Shown here: positions 19,091 through 27,492 of the stretch, in pieces
Layout of the letters: every line of letters begins with the position of its first letter
How positions within the stretch are numbered: the first letter of the stretch is position 1
Assembly: GCF_030652235.1 (NCBI RefSeq)
Contig: NZ_JAUSBA010000034.1
Location: forward strand, 62,001-126,000
From: Cypionkella sp.
GTDB lineage: Bacteria; Pseudomonadota; Alphaproteobacteria; Rhodobacterales; Rhodobacteraceae
DNA: 64,000 nt
Direction: 5' to 3'
Made by a program: the position numbers and the translations under genes
The notes under the pieces: model-generated
The model's database searches: none
Seen by the model: the letters and a program-made list of their open reading frames with translations, nothing else
Told to the model about the DNA's origin: nothing

Positions 19091-19650
19091 TTGATTTTCC
19101 TTACAAGCAGCGGCCATCCGTTTGGCCTTGATCATCATGCACCTTCGCGGGCGCAAACCCAAGCCCATTCGGCTGAAAGGGCTGCTTTGAACGCGACGCG
19201 CGCTTGGTAGCAGGCAGCGCGTGGATTTGCCCGGATTTGGAGAAAATTCACATCGCTTTTAGCGGGTTGAGTGCAGTTTTGCAGTTCGGTTGCAGCGGCT
19301 TGACTTTAGAAGCACCGCAGCGTTGGCAGTGAGGCTGTTTTCTATAAATATATATACTTAACAATAAGTTATATAATTTTTTCAATGCATAGAATGCTGC
19401 ATTGCCGCAGAAAAATGCGGCAATGCGGCAACCGCAGGCTGACAGGGTTGCACTAGATTTTCAATCTCTCGAACGACCTAAATTTCAAAATTTGAAAGCG
19501 CTTTGAGGCGCGAATCGTTGACGAAATGGCCAGTTTCGGGCTATTGCCGTGCAAACGCTTCGGGAGGCCGGGTCGCAAGAACCGGAAAAGGACGCGTTTT
19601 AGACAGGGCAGCGCCGATAGGGCGCGATCAAAATTATAGGGAGGAAATCC
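19091..19650. promoter_or_regulatory. AT-rich leader and control region upstream of thuE
   Basis: This 560-base gap holds no gene. Three structures stand out: an AT-rich inverted repeat (TATATACTTA, ACAA, TAAGTTATATA) at 19351-19375; an 11-base perfect stem with a GAAAAA loop at 19399-19426; and overlapping palindromes at 19484-19507. GGGAGGAAATCC precedes the thuE start. The low GC of 19335-19390 contrasts with all neighbours. Confidence 0.6.
19494..19507. promoter_or_regulatory. Candidate LacI-family operator
   Basis: TGAAAGCGCTTTGA contains the perfect 10-base palindrome AAAGCGCTTT, the shape of LacI-family sugar operators with a central CG. It overlaps a second palindrome, TTTCAAAATTTGAAA (19484-19498). 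It lies about 145 bases before thuE. The thu operons of rhizobia are controlled by a LacI-type regulator, ThuR; no such gene is present in this window. Confidence 0.55.
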
Positions 19651-20931
19651 ATGTCCTTTGGATTCAAGAGCCGCGCATTGCGGTCGGCTGGTGTTGCAGC
19701 GCTGATCAGTGCGCTTGGCACGCCGATGATGGCGGAAGAAATCTTCTACGTCTCGGGCTCGGTCGGCAAAGCGGTTGAGAATTTCAAAACGCTGGTGAAG
19801 CCGTGGGAAGAGGCCACCGGCAACACGGTGACGCTGGTGCCGATGCCGGCATCAACCTCGGATCAGTTTGGCCAATATCGGCTGTGGCTGGCCGCCGGGG
19901 CCACCGACATTGACGTCTATCAGACCGATGTGATCTGGGCGCCGCAATTGGCGGATCACTTTGTCGATCTGAGCGACGTCGCCAAAGATCTGGCGCCGAC
20001 GCATTTCCCTTCGATCATCGAATCGCAAACCGTGAACGGCAAGCTGGTGGCTTTGCCGATCTTCACCGATGCGCCTGCACTGTATTATCGCAAGGATTTG
20101 CTGGAAAAATACGGCGTTGCGGTGCCGAAAACCTGGGATGAGCTGACGGCGGCTGCCACCAAAATCCAAGAGGGTGAGCGCGCCGCAGGCAAGGCTGATT
20201 TCTGGGGCTATGTCTGGCAGGGCAACGCGTATGAAGGGCTGACCTGCGACGCGCTGGAGTGGGTGAAATCCCACGGCGGCGGTCAGATTGTCGAGGCCGA
20301 TGGCACGATCTCGATCAACAACGAGAAAGCCGTGAAGGCGCTGGAAACTGCGGCTGCTTGGGTGGGCACGATCTCGCCCGAGGGCGTTCTGGCTTACGGT
20401 GAAGAAGAATCCCGCGGCGTCTGGCAGACCGGCAACGCGGCCTTCATGCGCAACTGGCCCTATGCTTACACTTTGGGCAATGGCGACGACTCGGCTGTGA
20501 AAGGCCTGTTCGACGTCACCACGCTGCCGGTGGGTGCAGAAGGTGACACGTCTGCGGCGACTTTGGGCGGCTGGAACGCGGCTGTGTCGAAATATTCCAA
20601 ACATCAGGATGTGGCGATCAGCTTGGTGATGTATCTGGCCGGACCCGAGGCGCAAAAGGCCCGCGCGATTTCGGAATCCGCCCTGCCGACCATCGTGGCT
20701 TTGTATGACGACGCCGATATTGGTGCCGCGCAACCGATTATCCCGCAGTGGAAGAACGTGTTCCTGAACGCCGTGCCGCGGCCCTCGGCCCCGACGCTTG
20801 GCAAGTATAACGAGGTGTCCTCGAAGTTCTGGTCGGCGGTGCATGAGACTCTGTCGGGCAATGGCTCGGCTGCCGACAACCTTGCGGGCCTTGAAGCCGA
20901 TTTGACCGACCTGAAGGGCGACGCCTGGTAA
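19651..20931 (+). CDS. thuE: Trehalose/maltose-type ABC substrate-binding protein
   Basis: A 426-residue extracellular solute-binding protein (family 1) with a signal peptide ending near ALGTPMMAEE. Conserved parts include DVIWAPQLADHFVDL, LPIFTDAPALYYRKDLLEKYG and the late GGWNAAVSKYSK. It delivers disaccharides to the ThuFGK importer. GGGAGG seven bases before the ATG at 19651 supports the start. The gene order that follows (two permeases, ATPase, thuA, thuB) matches the rhizobial trehalose/maltitol/sucrose operon, so trehalose is likely but related disaccharides are possible. Confidence 0.85.
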   Translation: MSFGFKSRALRSAGVAALISALGTPMMAEEIFYVSGSVGKAVENFKTLVKPWEEATGNTVTLVPMPASTSDQFGQYRLWLAAGATDIDVYQTDVIWAPQLADHFVDLSDVAKDLAPTHFPSIIESQTVNGKLVALPIFTDAPALYYRKDLLEKYGVAVPKTWDELTAAATKIQEGERAAGKADFWGYVWQGNAYEGLTCDALEWVKSHGGGQIVEADGTISINNEKAVKALETAAAWVGTISPEGVLAYGEEESRGVWQTGNAAFMRNWPYAYTLGNGDDSAVKGLFDVTTLPVGAEGDTSAATLGGWNAAVSKYSKHQDVAISLVMYLAGPEAQKARAISESALPTIVALYDDADIGAAQPIIPQWKNVFLNAVPRPSAPTLGKYNEVSSKFWSAVHETLSGNGSAADNLAGLEADLTDLKGDAW

Positions 20932-20958
20932 TCCTCCCGATAGCGGGCACGCCTTGAG

Positions 20959-20998
20959 GATGGGCGGCGGCAGAGCATCATGCCAACCGCCGCCCATC
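20959..20998 (+). other. Intercistronic stem-loop between thuE and thuF
   Basis: A perfect 12-base stem (GATGGGCGGCGG and CCGCCGCCCATC) with a 16-base loop, followed by TTTTACG. It could be a partial terminator or an mRNA-stabilising hairpin that keeps thuE message abundant relative to thuFGK. Confidence 0.7.
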
Positions 20999-21043
20999 TT
21001 TTACGCTTGGCCTCGGAGGGGGCCGACCGAAGGGGGGAAATTC

Positions 21044-22030
21044 ATGACAGCTTTAAAACCTGCCGCCAATCTGCAAACGGGTATCGGGCGGGAAAGTGGC
21101 CTGAGCCTGCAAAAACAGCGCCAGAAAGCCGCGTTCTGGTTTTTGGCGCCGATGCTGATCGCGCTGTTTTGCGTGGCGGCTTGGCCTTTGCTGCGCACGG
21201 TTTGGTTCTCGTTGACCGATACGTCGCTGAACAATCTGTATGGTGGCAAGTGGATTGGTTTTGACAATTATCTGCGGGTGCAAACCCTGTCGAATGGCAC
21301 CGTGCGCTATCGTGGCACGCTGGTTGATCCGGCATGGTGGAACGCGGTTTGGAACACGGTGCGGTTTTCGGTGGTGTCGGTGGTGTGCGAAACCGTGCTG
21401 GGGCTGATCGTGGCGCTGGTGCTGAATGCCGAGTTCAAGGGACGCGGGTTTGTGCGCGCGGCGATCCTGATCCCGTGGGCGATTCCGACGATTGTGTCGG
21501 CGAAAATGTGGGCCTGGATGCTGAACGACCAATACGGCATCCTGAACGATATGGCGCTGAATCTGGGGCTGATTTCCAGCAAGATCGCGTGGACGGCGAA
21601 TTCTGATACCGCGATGTATGCGGTGCTGATGGTGGATATCTGGAAAACCACGCCGTTCATGGCGCTGCTGTGCCTCGCAGGGCTGCAAATGGTGCCGCGC
21701 GATATTTATGAGGCGGCGAAGATCGACGGCATCAACCCGGTGAAAGTGTTTTTCAAGATCACTCTGCCGCTGATCCGCCCGGCGCTGATGGTGGCGGTGA
21801 TCTTCCGGATGCTGGATGCCTTGCGGATTTTCGATCTGATCTATGTGCTGACGCCCAATTCGGCCTCGACCAAGACCATGTCGGTGATCAGCCGCGAGAA
21901 CCTGATCGAGTTCGATAAATTCGCCTATGGCTCGGCGCAATCGACATTGTTGTTCGCGATTCTGGCGATTTTCGTGTCGCTGTATATCTGGCTCGGCAAG
22001 GTCGATCTGTCCGGGGAGGGTGGCAAATGA
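21044..22030 (+). CDS. thuF: Disaccharide ABC permease ThuF
   Basis: A 328-residue inner-membrane permease of the MalF class with about six membrane helices and the ATPase-contact loop EAAKIDGINPVKVFFKITLPL. The start at 21044 is chosen because AAGGGGGGAAA lies just before it and the N-terminal cytoplasmic tail precedes the first helix (AAFWFLAPMLIALF). It pairs with ThuG. Its stop overlaps the thuG start through ATGA at 22027-22030. Confidence 0.88.
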   Translation: MTALKPAANLQTGIGRESGLSLQKQRQKAAFWFLAPMLIALFCVAAWPLLRTVWFSLTDTSLNNLYGGKWIGFDNYLRVQTLSNGTVRYRGTLVDPAWWNAVWNTVRFSVVSVVCETVLGLIVALVLNAEFKGRGFVRAAILIPWAIPTIVSAKMWAWMLNDQYGILNDMALNLGLISSKIAWTANSDTAMYAVLMVDIWKTTPFMALLCLAGLQMVPRDIYEAAKIDGINPVKVFFKITLPLIRPALMVAVIFRMLDALRIFDLIYVLTPNSASTKTMSVISRENLIEFDKFAYGSAQSTLLFAILAIFVSLYIWLGKVDLSGEGGK

Positions 22031-22860
22031 CTGCCAATAAGCTGTTGAAATCTGTCGCCTTCTACGCACTGGTGGTGGTGATCGTGGTGTTCTCGATCTT
22101 CCCGTTCTACTACGCCATCGTCACCTCCTTCGCGACCGGGACGGCGCTGTTTGAGGCCAATTATTTCCCGAAAGCCTTCGACTGGGCCAACTACAAGGCG
22201 GTTTTGGGCGGGGCGACCTTCCCGCGCAACATCCTGAACTCGGTGTTCGTGGCGACGACGACGGTGGTGTTCGCGCTGTTTCTGGCGGTGACGGCCTCCT
22301 ATGCCCTCGCCCGCGTGCGTTTCCGGGGCCGGGGGCTGCTGCTGATGACGATCCTTGCGGTGTCGATGTTTCCCCAGATCGCCGTCCTCGCCGGATTGTT
22401 CGAACTGATCACCTATCTTGGCCTGTTCAACTCGCCCTTCGCGCTGATCCTGTCTTACACGATCTTCACGTTGCCGTTCACGGTCTGGGTGTTGACCACC
22501 TTCATGCGCGACCTTCCGGTTGAAATTGAGGAGGCTGCGATTGTCGATGGGGCGACGCCGTGGATCATCATCACCAAGGTGTTCTTGCCGCTTTTGTGGC
22601 CCGCTTTGGTGACAACCGGGCTTTTGGCCTTCATCGGGGCGTGGAATGAGTTTTTGTTCGCGCTGACCTTCACGTCTTCCGAGTCAACGCGCACGGTTCC
22701 GGTGGCGATTGCGTTGCTTTCCGGCGCATCGCAGCAGGAAATCCCTTGGGGGCCGATCATGGCTGCAAGCGTCATTGTGACGGTGCCGCTGATCATCCTC
22801 GTTCTTATCTTCCAACGCAAAATCGTCGCGGGTCTGACCGCAGGCGGCGTGAAGGGCTGA
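22027..22860 (+). CDS. thuG: Disaccharide ABC permease ThuG
   Basis: A 277-residue permease of the MalG class, opening with a membrane helix (SVAFYALVVVIVVFSIFPFYY) and carrying the contact loop EEAAIVDGATPWIIITKVFLPL. Together with ThuF it forms the channel for ThuE-delivered sugars. The start overlaps thuF by four bases, and thuK follows after three bases, so the three are translated together. Confidence 0.88.
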   Translation: MTANKLLKSVAFYALVVVIVVFSIFPFYYAIVTSFATGTALFEANYFPKAFDWANYKAVLGGATFPRNILNSVFVATTTVVFALFLAVTASYALARVRFRGRGLLLMTILAVSMFPQIAVLAGLFELITYLGLFNSPFALILSYTIFTLPFTVWVLTTFMRDLPVEIEEAAIVDGATPWIIITKVFLPLLWPALVTTGLLAFIGAWNEFLFALTFTSSESTRTVPVAIALLSGASQQEIPWGPIMAASVIVTVPLIILVLIFQRKIVAGLTAGGVKG

Positions 22861-22863
22861 AAA

Positions 22864-23865
22864 ATGGCAAAAATTGAACTGAAGAACGTCAAAAAGTCCT
22901 ATGGCGCGGTGGATGTGATCAAGGGCATCGACCTGACCGTTGAGAAGGGCGAATTCATGGTGTTTGTCGGGCCTTCGGGCTGCGGCAAATCCACCTTGCT
23001 GCGGCTGATCTCGGGGTTGGAGGAGATTTCGTCGGGCGATATGTTGTTTGATGGCGCGCGGGTGAACAACGTGCTGCCCAGCCAGCGCGGCATCGCAATG
23101 GTGTTCCAAAGCTATGCGCTTTATCCCCATATGACCGTCTACGACAACATGGCCTTCGGGATGAAACTGGCCAAGGCCAGCCCCGAGGCGATGAAAAAGC
23201 GGGTGATGGAAGCGGCGAAACTGCTGCAAATTGATCACCTGCTGGAGCGTCTGCCGAAGCAGCTTTCGGGTGGCCAGCGGCAACGGGTGGCGATTGGCCG
23301 CGCGATTGTGCGCGACCCCCGAGTGTTCCTGTTTGACGAGCCTTTGTCGAACCTGGACGCCGCCTTGCGGGTGCAGACCCGGTTAGAGATTGCCAAGCTG
23401 CACCATTCGATGTCGGACGTGACGATGATCTACGTCACCCACGATCAGGTCGAAGCGATGACCTTGGCCGACCGCATCGCCGTGTTGCGCGATGGCCGGC
23501 TGGAGCAGGTGGGCTCGCCTGCCGAGCTTTACGAACGCCCGAATTCGATCTTTGTCGCGGGCTTCATCGGCAGCCCGAAGATGAACTTCTTGACCGAAAA
23601 ATTCGCCAGCGATCACGGTTGCACCACGTTGGGCATAAGGTCCGAGCATATCGACGTGGTCGAGGGCGGTTTGTGGACAGGCAAGATCGTGCATGCCGAA
23701 GATTTGGGCAGCGATAATTACTTGTTCGTCGAGGTCGGTAGCGATGAGCCTTTGATCGTGCGGCGCGAAGGCAAATTGACCATGAAGGTCGGCGATACCG
23801 TCTCGCTGTCACCCAAGGACGGCCAGTTGCACAAGTTCGATCAGAACGGCAAGCCGATTCGCTAA
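22864..23865 (+). CDS. thuK: Disaccharide ABC ATPase ThuK
   Basis: A 333-residue MalK/UgpC-type ATPase: Walker A GPSGCGKST, Q-loop VFQSYALYPH, signature LSGGQRQRV, Walker B FLFDEPLSNLDA, switch histidine YVTHDQVEA, then a C-terminal OB-fold domain (LGIRSEHIDVVEGG). It drives import through ThuFG. The tail is slightly short compared with typical MalK (about 360 residues) because the OB region is trimmed. AAGGG lies eight bases before the start. Confidence 0.88.
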   Translation: MAKIELKNVKKSYGAVDVIKGIDLTVEKGEFMVFVGPSGCGKSTLLRLISGLEEISSGDMLFDGARVNNVLPSQRGIAMVFQSYALYPHMTVYDNMAFGMKLAKASPEAMKKRVMEAAKLLQIDHLLERLPKQLSGGQRQRVAIGRAIVRDPRVFLFDEPLSNLDAALRVQTRLEIAKLHHSMSDVTMIYVTHDQVEAMTLADRIAVLRDGRLEQVGSPAELYERPNSIFVAGFIGSPKMNFLTEKFASDHGCTTLGIRSEHIDVVEGGLWTGKIVHAEDLGSDNYLFVEVGSDEPLIVRREGKLTMKVGDTVSLSPKDGQLHKFDQNGKPIR

Positions 23866-23878
23866 TGCCAAATCCACA

Positions 23879-23901
23879 CCGCGCCCTGCCTTGGGGCGCG
23901 G
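23879..23901 (+). other. Stem-loop between thuK and thuA
   Basis: An 8-base perfect stem (CCGCGCCC and GGGCGCGG) with a seven-base loop, placed 13 bases after the thuK stop and 21 bases before the thuA start. No T-run follows, so it is more likely an mRNA processing or stability element than a terminator. Confidence 0.55.
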
Positions 23902-23922
23902 CAGCTATGCAAGGAAAACACC

Positions 23923-24708
23923 ATGAATATCCGTGTCACGGTTTGGGGCGAGAACGTCCACGAACAGAAAAACAAAGTTGTGTCAGAGATTTATCCGCTG
24001 ACGATGCATGGCACGATTGCCGCAAGCTTGAACAAGGCCGACGGGATTACGGCCACAACCGTGACCTTGCAGGACGCCGAACACGGGCTGACCGCGGAAA
24101 AGCTGGCCGAAACCGATGTGCTGATCTGGTGGGGCCATGCGGCCCATGGCGATGTCGATGATGCGATTGTCGAGCGGGTCTGCAACGCGGTTTGGGGCGG
24201 CATGGGCATCATCTTCCTGCATTCGGCGCATTTCGCCAAACCGTTCAAACGCCTGATGGGCGCGCCGTGTAATCTTTCGTGGCGCGAAGCAGGCGAGCGT
24301 GAACGGCTTTGGGTCACCAGCCGTCAGCACCCGATTGCCGCAGGCCTGCCCGATCATTTCGAGCTGGAATATGAGGAAATGTATGGCGAGCCTTTTGGCG
24401 TGCCAGAGCCTTTGGAAACCGTGTTTATCAGCTGGTTCGCGGGCGGTGAGGTGTTTCGCTCGGGCCTGACCTACAAGCGCGGCGCGGGGAATATCTTCTA
24501 TTTCCGTCCGGGGCATGAAACCTATCCGACCTATCACGATGCCAATGTGCAGCGGGTGATCTTGAACGCCGCGCGCTGGGCGTATAATCCGAATGTGCGG
24601 ATCGCCGACCCGAATGAAGCGCCCAATACGATGATCGAAACCGCGCTAGAGCCAATCATCGAACGCGGTCCCCGGCTGCATCACGACGGCGAGGCGGGGT
24701 ATCGGTGA
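23923..24708 (+). CDS. thuA: Trehalose utilisation protein ThuA
   Basis: A 261-residue ThuA-family protein with a glutamine-amidotransferase-like fold. Typical stretches are VLIWWGHAAHGDVDD, GMGIIFLHSAHFAKPFK and FRPGHETYPTYHDANVQRVI. ThuA works with ThuB in breaking down imported disaccharides through 3-keto sugars in rhizobia. AAGGAAAACACC precedes the ATG. The gene overlaps thuB by four bases. Confidence 0.9.
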   Translation: MNIRVTVWGENVHEQKNKVVSEIYPLTMHGTIAASLNKADGITATTVTLQDAEHGLTAEKLAETDVLIWWGHAAHGDVDDAIVERVCNAVWGGMGIIFLHSAHFAKPFKRLMGAPCNLSWREAGERERLWVTSRQHPIAAGLPDHFELEYEEMYGEPFGVPEPLETVFISWFAGGEVFRSGLTYKRGAGNIFYFRPGHETYPTYHDANVQRVILNAARWAYNPNVRIADPNEAPNTMIETALEPIIERGPRLHHDGEAGYR

Positions 24709-25766
24709 TGGGATCACCTGTCCGTATCCTGATCCTTGGCACCGGCGGCATGGCTGCCAACCATGCCGACAGTTTCAAGGCGATCGAGGGTGTGACGCTG
24801 GTGGGTGGCATCGACACGCGCCCTGTGCAACTGGCGGATTTCTGTGATCGCTATGGCATCGCCGGGCGGTTTGCCTCGATTGACGAGGCGATCGCTTGGG
24901 GCCAGTTTGACGCTGTCACCAACGTGACGCCGGATGCTGCGCATTACGCCACGACCTTGCCGTTTCTGGCGGCGGGCAAGCATGTGCTGTGCGAAAAACC
25001 GCTTGCGACGTCAGAGGCGCAGGCCGATGCGATGGCGGCAGCTGCCGCCAAGGCGGGCGTGGTGAATATGATCAATCTCAGCTATCGCAATGTGGCCGCA
25101 TTGCAAAAAGCCGCCGCGCTGGTGCGCGAGGGGGCCATCGGTACGGTGCGGCATTTTGAGGCCAGCTATCTGCAAAGCTGGCTGACCCAACCGGCTTGGG
25201 GGCATTGGGACCGCGAAAGCCAATGGCTGTGGCGGCTGTCAACCCAGCACGGGTCGAAAGGTGTGCTGGGCGATGTCGGCATCCATATCCTTGATTTCGC
25301 AACCTTTATCGCCGGGCAGTCGGCTGTCGAAGTCTCGTGTCGCCTTGCCACCTTTCCCAAAGCCCCCGGCGATCAGATTGGTGAATACCCGCTGGATGCC
25401 AATGACAGCGCCACCATGCAGATCGTGTTGGAAAACGGCGCATTGGGCACGGTGGCGGCGACGCGGTTTGCAAGCGGCCATCTGAACGACCTGCGCTTGC
25501 GGATTTATGGCGACAAGGGCGGGCTGGAAGTGTGTTGGGAAAAGAACATCAGCACCCTGCGCGCCTGCCTTGAGGCCGATCTGCAAACGGGGCAGTGGCA
25601 TGATGTGGAAGCGCCCGTTTTGGCGACGATCTACGAACGCTTCATCGCCGCGATAAGGGGCGAGGCGCCCGCCGATCCCGATTTCGCGCGCGGCGCCGCA
25701 TTGCAACGCCTGCTGGATCGGGCGGAGCAGTCGGCGGGTCAAGCCGGCGTCAGTCTGAAGGTCTGA
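24705..25766 (+). CDS. thuB: ThuB-like sugar oxidoreductase (Gfo/Idh/MocA family)
   Basis: A 353-residue NAD(P)-dependent oxidoreductase. The N-terminal Rossmann motif (ILGTGGMAANHADSF), the conserved CEKPLATS with the family lysine, and GVLGDVGIHILDF with the catalytic-type Asp/His place it in Gfo/Idh/MocA. In rhizobial thu operons ThuB oxidises the disaccharide at C3. It is the last gene of the operon and is followed by a terminator hairpin. Confidence 0.88.
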   Translation: MMGSPVRILILGTGGMAANHADSFKAIEGVTLVGGIDTRPVQLADFCDRYGIAGRFASIDEAIAWGQFDAVTNVTPDAAHYATTLPFLAAGKHVLCEKPLATSEAQADAMAAAAAKAGVVNMINLSYRNVAALQKAAALVREGAIGTVRHFEASYLQSWLTQPAWGHWDRESQWLWRLSTQHGSKGVLGDVGIHILDFATFIAGQSAVEVSCRLATFPKAPGDQIGEYPLDANDSATMQIVLENGALGTVAATRFASGHLNDLRLRIYGDKGGLEVCWEKNISTLRACLEADLQTGQWHDVEAPVLATIYERFIAAIRGEAPADPDFARGAALQRLLDRAEQSAGQAGVSLKV

Positions 25767-25784
25767 TCCGGGTTTTGCTGGCGA

Positions 25785-25813
25785 AAACCGGGGCGCCCCC
25801 AGCGCCTCGGTTT
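25785..25813 (+). terminator. Terminator of the thu operon
   Basis: A 12-base stem (AAACCGGGGCGC with GCGCCTCGGTTT, one G-T pair) and five-base loop, 19 bases after the thuB stop. The downstream T-run is short (GCTTTGC), so the efficiency is uncertain. Confidence 0.6.
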
Positions 25814-25843
25814 GCTTTGCCGATGCTTAGGGCCGGCCCCAAG

Positions 25844-25888
25844 CCGGAAAATCAGATTTTCCGGACACGATTTTTGGCTTAAAAATCG
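25844..25888. repeat. Paired short palindromes
   Basis: Two hairpins sit in tandem: a 10-base perfect palindrome with a one-base centre (CCGGAAAATC, A, GATTTTCCGG; 25844-25864) and an 8-base stem (CGATTTTT, GGCTT, AAAAATCG; 25868-25888). They lie between thuB and the convergent hydrolase gene. The pairing looks like a dispersed intergenic element, but no second copy was found in this window. Confidence 0.5.
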
Positions 25889-25903
25889 GTTTGGCGCGAC
25901 TAT

Positions 25904-26686
25904 TTAGGAAAACGCGCCGTTCAGAAACACCCGCACGGCCTGTTCAAATTCGCGCGGGCGCTCGGCGTGCAGCCAATGGCCCGCGCCCGGCAGCTTGGCG
26001 AAATGCGATTTCGGGAACAGGCCTCGGATGGTGTCACGGTAGTCTGGCTTGACGTAATGCGACAGCGCCCCGGTCAGGAACAGCGTGTGGCCGTCAAAGC
26101 GCCCTGCGGTTGCGGGCCAGCCGACGATCAGCGGCATTTGATCTTCCAGCACATCCAAATTCAGCCGCCAGATCGCGGGCTGTGCCTTCAGATCCAGCGA
26201 TTGCAGGAAAAACGCCCGTAAGGCCGGGTCGGAGAGGGTGGCGCTCAGGCGGCGATCAGCCTCACTGCGCGAGGTCAAGCCGCTCAAATCCAGCCCCCGC
26301 ATTGCCGCAATATACTGCGTCTGGTCGTGGCTGTAGGCCACCGGCGCAATATCGGCCACCACCAGCTTGCGCACCAGCGCAGCCTCGGTCAGCGCCAGTT
26401 GCATCGCAGCCTTGCCGCCCATCGAATGGCCCAGCACATCCATTGGCGCGCCCCATGCTTCAATCACCTCGGCCAGATCGCCCGCCATATCGGGATAGCT
26501 TTGCGTGGCAGCCCTCGGGCTTTGGCCGTGGTTGCGCATATCCACCACATGCACCGCGCGGGTGTCGGCCAGATGCCGGGCGATCACGCTCCAGTTGCGG
26601 GCAGAGCCGAACAACCCATGCACGATCAGCAAATCGGGCAAGTTGGGGTCGGGTGCGGTGGCGGGATAGGTGGTGATCGCAAGCAT
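25904..26686 (-). CDS. Alpha/beta hydrolase
   Basis: A 260-residue alpha/beta-fold hydrolase of the YbfF/esterase type. It shows the oxyanion region LLIVHGLFGSARNW, the nucleophile elbow GHSMGGKAAM with the catalytic serine, and the late histidine in GAGHWLHAERP. The substrate cannot be told; short-chain acyl esters or thioesters are usual in this group. The start at 26686 is chosen because the sequence upstream is low-complexity and not family-like. It is divergent from the small membrane protein at 26783. Confidence 0.85.
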   Translation of the reverse strand: MLAITTYPATAPDPNLPDLLIVHGLFGSARNWSVIARHLADTRAVHVVDMRNHGQSPRAATQSYPDMAGDLAEVIEAWGAPMDVLGHSMGGKAAMQLALTEAALVRKLVVADIAPVAYSHDQTQYIAAMRGLDLSGLTSRSEADRRLSATLSDPALRAFFLQSLDLKAQPAIWRLNLDVLEDQMPLIVGWPATAGRFDGHTLFLTGALSHYVKPDYRDTIRGLFPKSHFAKLPGAGHWLHAERPREFEQAVRVFLNGAFS

Positions 26687-26782
26687 GTGGCTTTGATAGC
26701 GCGGATCCACAGTTTCGGCCAGAGCAGTTGAAGCCCTGCGGTGGCAGCGATAAGGTCCGCCGATGTCAAAAGGAAGTGCGAG

Positions 26783-27154
26783 ATGACCGGAGTGCCTATT
26801 CAGCAAATGGCCGACCGCGTGGCGGGTCTGATGGAGCAGCGTTTGCGGGTGCGGGGGCAGGGGCTTGGCGAAAAGCTGCGCAGGGGCGGACGGTTGTTGC
26901 CGCGCCGGGTGCGCGCGGCGGCAGAGGTTTTGCAGACAGGCGCGGTGATGGCACAAAACCCTAAGCTGTGGGCGCAGGTCGATCAGCCGGCGGTGGCACA
27001 CGCCTATGACATCTGCGTGCGGCATCTGAACGGCGTCGATGGCTTTGATCGCCGCAAGGACGCTGTGCTGGGGATTGCGGCTTCGGTCGCCTTCTCGGTT
27101 CTGGCTGCGGCGGCTTTGCTGTTTGCAGTCTTGCGTTGGCGCGGGTTTATCTGA
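26783..27154 (+). CDS. Small membrane protein of unknown function
   Basis: A 123-residue protein with a basic cytoplasmic-type front (LMEQRLRVRGQGLGEKLRRGGRLLPRRVR) and one C-terminal membrane helix (AASVAFSVLAAAALLFAVL). AAGGAAG lies eight bases before the ATG at 26783. This size and layout are common in Rhodobacteraceae but no function is known. It is divergent from the hydrolase, 96 bases apart. Confidence 0.7.
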   Translation: MTGVPIQQMADRVAGLMEQRLRVRGQGLGEKLRRGGRLLPRRVRAAAEVLQTGAVMAQNPKLWAQVDQPAVAHAYDICVRHLNGVDGFDRRKDAVLGIAASVAFSVLAAAALLFAVLRWRGFI

Positions 27155-27441
27155 AGCGGTTTGTGCGAAAGCGTCGGCAAGAGTACCAAACTGCTGCTCA
27201 GATTGGGCGCAGCATTGGCTGAAACTTATGCGCGCGCGGATACTGAGCGATCTTTATCCACAACATCTTGTATAAAACCTGCGTCGAAACACAAGTCGCT
27301 CCCCGCGGGGAAGAATTTTCCGCAGGCAAGATGCTTTTTCGCCGACGAGATGCGGAGCCTGCAAGCCGCGCGGGTCACAACCATTCAAAGCGCCCAATTC
27401 GAAGCGTAGCCAGTCGAGGGCACTCAGCCCAAAGTCCGCGC
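27155..27441. other. Gap with a DnaA-box-like site and a GC palindrome
   Basis: No gene is seen. TTATCCACA at 27254-27262 is identical to the consensus DnaA box. A palindromic TCCCCGCGGGGAA occurs at 27300-27312 and again at 44550-44562. Either may be a protein-binding site; a single DnaA box does not make an origin. Confidence 0.4.
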
Positions 27442-27476
27442 AAAACAAAAGGGCGCAGGTTTTCCCGCGCCCTTTT
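27442..27476 (-). terminator. glyA terminator
   Basis: On the minus strand, just past the glyA stop, a 10-base stem (AAAAGGGCGC with GCGCCCTTTT) is followed by GTTTTG. This is a good rho-independent terminator placed 16 bases after the gene. Confidence 0.85.
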
Positions 27477-27492
27477 CTCGAAATTACACGCT

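Noticed and set aside
25904-27025. 373-residue form of the alpha/beta hydrolase
   Set aside because: The first 113 residues are low-complexity and unlike the family; they overlap the real small gene at 26783 on the other strand.
27254-27262. Replication origin
   Set aside because: Only one exact DnaA box is present, with no AT-rich unwinding region or usual origin genes nearby.
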